Source of the DNA: Citrus sinensis
Lineage: Eukaryota; Streptophyta; Magnoliopsida; Sapindales; Rutaceae
Length of the DNA: 64,000 nucleotides
Direction: 5' to 3'
Assembly: GCF_022201045.2 (NCBI RefSeq)
Contig: NC_068564.1
Span: 4,402,001 to 4,466,000, forward strand
How positions within the stretch are numbered: position 1 is the first letter of the stretch; each line of letters begins with the position of its first letter. This document shows positions 61,847 through 64,000 of the stretch, piece after piece. The notes beneath the pieces were generated by a model. It saw only the letters and a list, made by a program, of their open reading frames with translations, was not told the origin of the DNA and did not search any database. Position numbers and translations under genes: made by a program.

Positions 61847-62179
61847 TCAGCCAACAACAGGCGGTTTGCTCACCCGACCTATTGCATCCACCCAAACCCA
61901 AACCCTATCACATCTGAATTCCCTAGTCACCGGAGTTCCAAGCATTAGTATGATTGGATTCACGATGGGGTTCTGCAGCTTTATCGTTGCAGCGGCCACC
62001 GCCCCAATTTCACCCACCAGCTCCGGCCACGAGGTCTTACCTGTAAAATAATTAATTAATTTTATCGTGTAAATTATATATATATAAGATCTTATAAATT
62101 AAGTGAAAAAAAAAATGAAATCATCACTTTCAACTAATTAGTCTAAATTAAGTGAATTACCTGAACAAAAAGTTGCCAT
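61847..62179 (-). CDS. Potato type I serine protease inhibitor, 2 exons
   Basis: Exon 1 is only 19 nt (62161-62179, encoding MATFCS plus one base). Exon 2 is 61847-62040. The joined frame gives 70 aa, a full-length member of the potato inhibitor I family (Pfam potato_inhibit, MEROPS I13). Diagnostic motifs are GKTSWPELVG near the N-terminus, VAAATI in the helix, the reactive loop GTPVTREF, and CDRVWVWV followed by the terminal PPVVG. By alignment with eglin c (SPVTLD), the P1 residue is Arg, which would favour trypsin-like proteases. Cys5 and Cys49 could form the family's single disulphide. There is no signal peptide, so the protein is probably cytosolic, as in other short members. Such genes are commonly wound- or pathogen-induced. 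The gene is easy to miss because exon 1 is tiny and the opposite strand is open. Confidence 0.9.
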
Positions 62180-62236
62180 TTTCTTTCTATATACGATCAC
62201 TTCGCTTGCTAACTGTGCATTTGATTTATTTGGGGG

Positions 62237-62256
62237 GTGTGTGTGTGTGTGTGTGT
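62237..62256. repeat. (GT)n microsatellite upstream of the inhibitor gene
   Basis: About ten GT units. On the minus strand the tract lies between a TATA-like TATATAATA (62256-62264) and the inhibitor start codon at 62179, so length variation here could alter the promoter or leader. Confidence 0.75.
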
Positions 62257-62349
62257 ATTATATATGTAGAGAAAGAGAGAGATTCAACTGGGAGAAGTGA
62301 TCCTGAAGTTTCGAGTTTGCATGCCGATGTGTTTCGAATTGAAGCCACG

Positions 62350-63110
62350 TTTCAATGCTGACATCTCCACACGCTTACGTGTTCACTTTCTTCTTTGTTA
62401 GAACGACGTAAGAAGGTCGTCCTCATTCTGTACATGCAAACGAACAATAATAGCTAAACGGCGAGGATTTTACGACCTCTTCACGTGAAAATGGAGTGAA
62501 TAGGCCTCTTTTCTCTTTTCTTTTTTTCTTTTTTTTTGGGGGTCAATGAGGTCATGCAGCTGGCATCAATTAAAAGCTTGTTCTTTGTTTTTTTTTGGTT
62601 AAATGTTATATTTACAAACGTATAGAAATGTTTCAATTTATAATTCTGGATTTGTTAAAACTTAAAAAAATTATTAAACGGTAGAGTTTAATAGTGTAAT
62701 GACCGTTAAAGTTATTAAATTATACAATTTGATAGCTTTCTCATTTTTTAATAAAGTTATGGATCCTGAACCAGATCGAAGTTATATAATTCTGTTCCTA
62801 TACTTACAACCATAAAGCATTAAGCATGGATGGGTTATTTGCAAGGGTCTATTATACTGTTCGGATGTACTTCTAAATATGTAGAGGAAAATTTTCTTTA
62901 AGTCCCGACTAATTGGAGAGTTGAGTCAAGAACCGACTAAATTTACTTGTATATTTCAGAAGAAGATCTTCCACACTACAGCATGCGTGGGCCAGAAACA
63001 CAAGAGGATGTTTCCTTTATTGTAAGTTGGGGTATATGTAGTCATGTAAAATTCATTAATTCAATGATGGTTGGTACAGAGGATATAAAAAATCTGCGAG
63101 GTCAATAAGC

Positions 63111-63141
<31 letters not shown>

Positions 63142-63360
63142 AAAGAATGCGGGAGCAGTCGAGTGTTGTACCATTTAGTATTGTCTCTAAAGAGCATAGT
63201 CATTTAATTATTGCAAGTTTTGTAGGATATAAACACCAATGGACCAAGGGCTAGTAAGATCTTGGGCTGAAAAGGAACTCAAGAGCTAGTAGTGTGGCAG
63301 TTTCTGTTCCCACAATGCTCTTCAAATGATTCGCCAATTTTGCCACTTGCTGCCGCCCGT
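62350..63360. other. Intergenic region, no gene seen
   Basis: A/T-rich sequence with T-runs near 62520 and a long C-run followed by an A-run at 63110-63144. No open frame, RNA gene or bounded transposon was recognised. Confidence 0.55.
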
Positions 63361-63379
63361 ATAGCACTCGGTGTTGTTT

Positions 63380-63540
63380 CATGAAGTCGGTAAGCCGAGT
63401 GGTGGGCTGCTGCTCTCACATCCGTCAGGGCACCTGTTCGAGTTTTAATGGACACAATTTTTTTTCTACAATTAAAAATAATTGAGTGGAGATTATCGTA
63501 GTCTTTCTCTTGAATATTCGAGAAGATAAAAAAAAAAAAA
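63380..63540 (+). mobile_element. SINE-like sequence with tRNA-type promoter boxes
   Basis: AGCCGAGTGG at 63393-63402 fits the RNA polymerase III A-box consensus exactly. GTTCGAGTT at 63436-63444 fits the B-box at 8 of 9 positions, and the spacing between them is usual for SINEs. An A-run at 63528-63540 could be the tail. The tRNA-unrelated body lies between. No target duplication was found, so the 5' end is approximate. A decayed tRNA gene is the alternative. Confidence 0.4.
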
Positions 63541-64000
63541 TTAATAATCTCAATTAGTTGTCTAAATGTAATACCAGTAATTAGGTAATTTGAACGGTAC
63601 TTTATAAGAGTTTAATAATGTAAACGATATCAAGTCGTCGGGCAATCGCGATAGTGTTTCGTAAAAGTTAAATTCTCTAATTGTATTATTAGTATTTAAA
63701 AAAATCACCAAATTTAAAAGTACAATGAAGACCCACATGAAGAGACTACTCTTTAAATTGGCATCATAAACTTGATGCAACATTTTACTCTTCAGCCACA
63801 GCTTCAAAGATAAAAAAAAAATTGAGTGGAGATTATCGTAGTCTTTCTCTTGAATATTCGAGAAGATAAAAAAAAAAAAATTAATAATCTCAATTAGTTG
63901 TCTAAATGTAATACCAGTAATTAGGTAATTTGAACGGTACTTTATAAGAGTTTAATAATGTAAACGATATCAAGTCGTCGGGCAATCGCGATAGTATTTC
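63481..64000. repeat. Recent 340-bp tandem duplication at the window end
   Basis: The 180 bases at 63481-63660 recur at 63821-64000 with an offset of exactly 340 and, by eye, a single difference near the end (GTGTTTC against GTATTTC). The second copy runs off the window, so the full unit is at least 340 bases and more copies may follow. The near-identity implies a very recent event or an assembly artefact. Confidence 0.9.

Noticed and set aside
61836..62051. 71-codon plus-strand frame
   Set aside because: It is the opposite strand of protease-inhibitor exon 2, which has unmistakable family motifs.
63562..63807. 81-codon minus-strand frame
   Set aside because: It spans part of the 340-bp duplication and has no family resemblance.
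1..64000. CRISPR arrays, bacterial operons, intact tRNA or rRNA genes
   Set aside because: Looked for and not seen. The direct repeats present are simple tandem duplications, and the only tRNA-like boxes belong to the SINE-like sequence near 63.4 kb.

Overview
The window is AT-rich nuclear DNA from a flowering plant, almost certainly a eudicot. The genes have many short exons with GT-AG introns rich in A/T. The families are plant-specific or plant-typed: an AKR4-type reductase, an LPA1-like P-loop kinase, an F-box/LRR protein, SMC6, a ZAT-type C2H2 factor with a DLNLP motif, a QWRF-family microtubule protein, a glycine-rich wall protein and a potato-type-I protease inhibitor. The spaces between genes are full of plant DNA transposons. 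A woody rosid such as Citrus would fit, but the species is a guess. I see no bacterial, organellar, viral or CRISPR features.

Layout. 1-3.3 kb: AT-rich, no gene; possible old LTR-element leader. 3.37-5.81 kb (+): aldo-keto reductase, 5 exons, 316 aa. 6.68-14.65 kb (-): LPA1/2-phosphoglycerate-kinase-like P-loop protein, 15 exons, 512 aa, with MITEs in its introns. 15.98-18.01 kb (-): F-box/LRR protein, 2 exons, 483 aa. 18.1-21.9 kb: intergenic with one MITE. 21.92-36.23 kb (-): SMC6, 28 exons, 1054 aa. All exon joins are in phase and the ATPase motifs are intact. 36.7-38.7 kb: no gene. 39.06-39.91 kb (+): three-finger C2H2 repressor without introns. 41.9-52.0 kb: transposon cluster holding a MITE, the tail of a CACTA element, a 622-bp fold-back element and a complete 5.2-kb Mutator-like element (MULE) whose transposase is broken. 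52.98-56.29 kb (+): QWRF-family protein, 5 exons, 387 aa. 56.78-57.61 kb: non-autonomous hAT element with a perfect 8-bp target duplication. 57.9-59.4 kb: a diverged copy of the next gene's promoter region. 59.55-60.59 kb (+): secreted glycine-rich protein. 61.85-62.18 kb (-): potato type I protease inhibitor split by an intron after a 19-nt first exon. 63.3-64.0 kb: SINE-like sequence and a recent 340-bp tandem duplication.

The genes do not form a pathway; they are ordinary plant neighbours, each with its own promoter. The most informative part is the transposon record. Several elements can be delimited to the base by their target-site duplications, and one MITE family occurs three times, once inside a gene. 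I found no convincing undescribed system. The nearest to novel are the fold-back element at 45.8 kb, the Q-Y-R-F variant of the QWRF motif, the duplicated promoter before the glycine-rich gene, and the open N-terminal extension of SMC6. Exon coordinates were worked out by hand from splice signals, phase and protein continuity; no alignment or transcript data were available.
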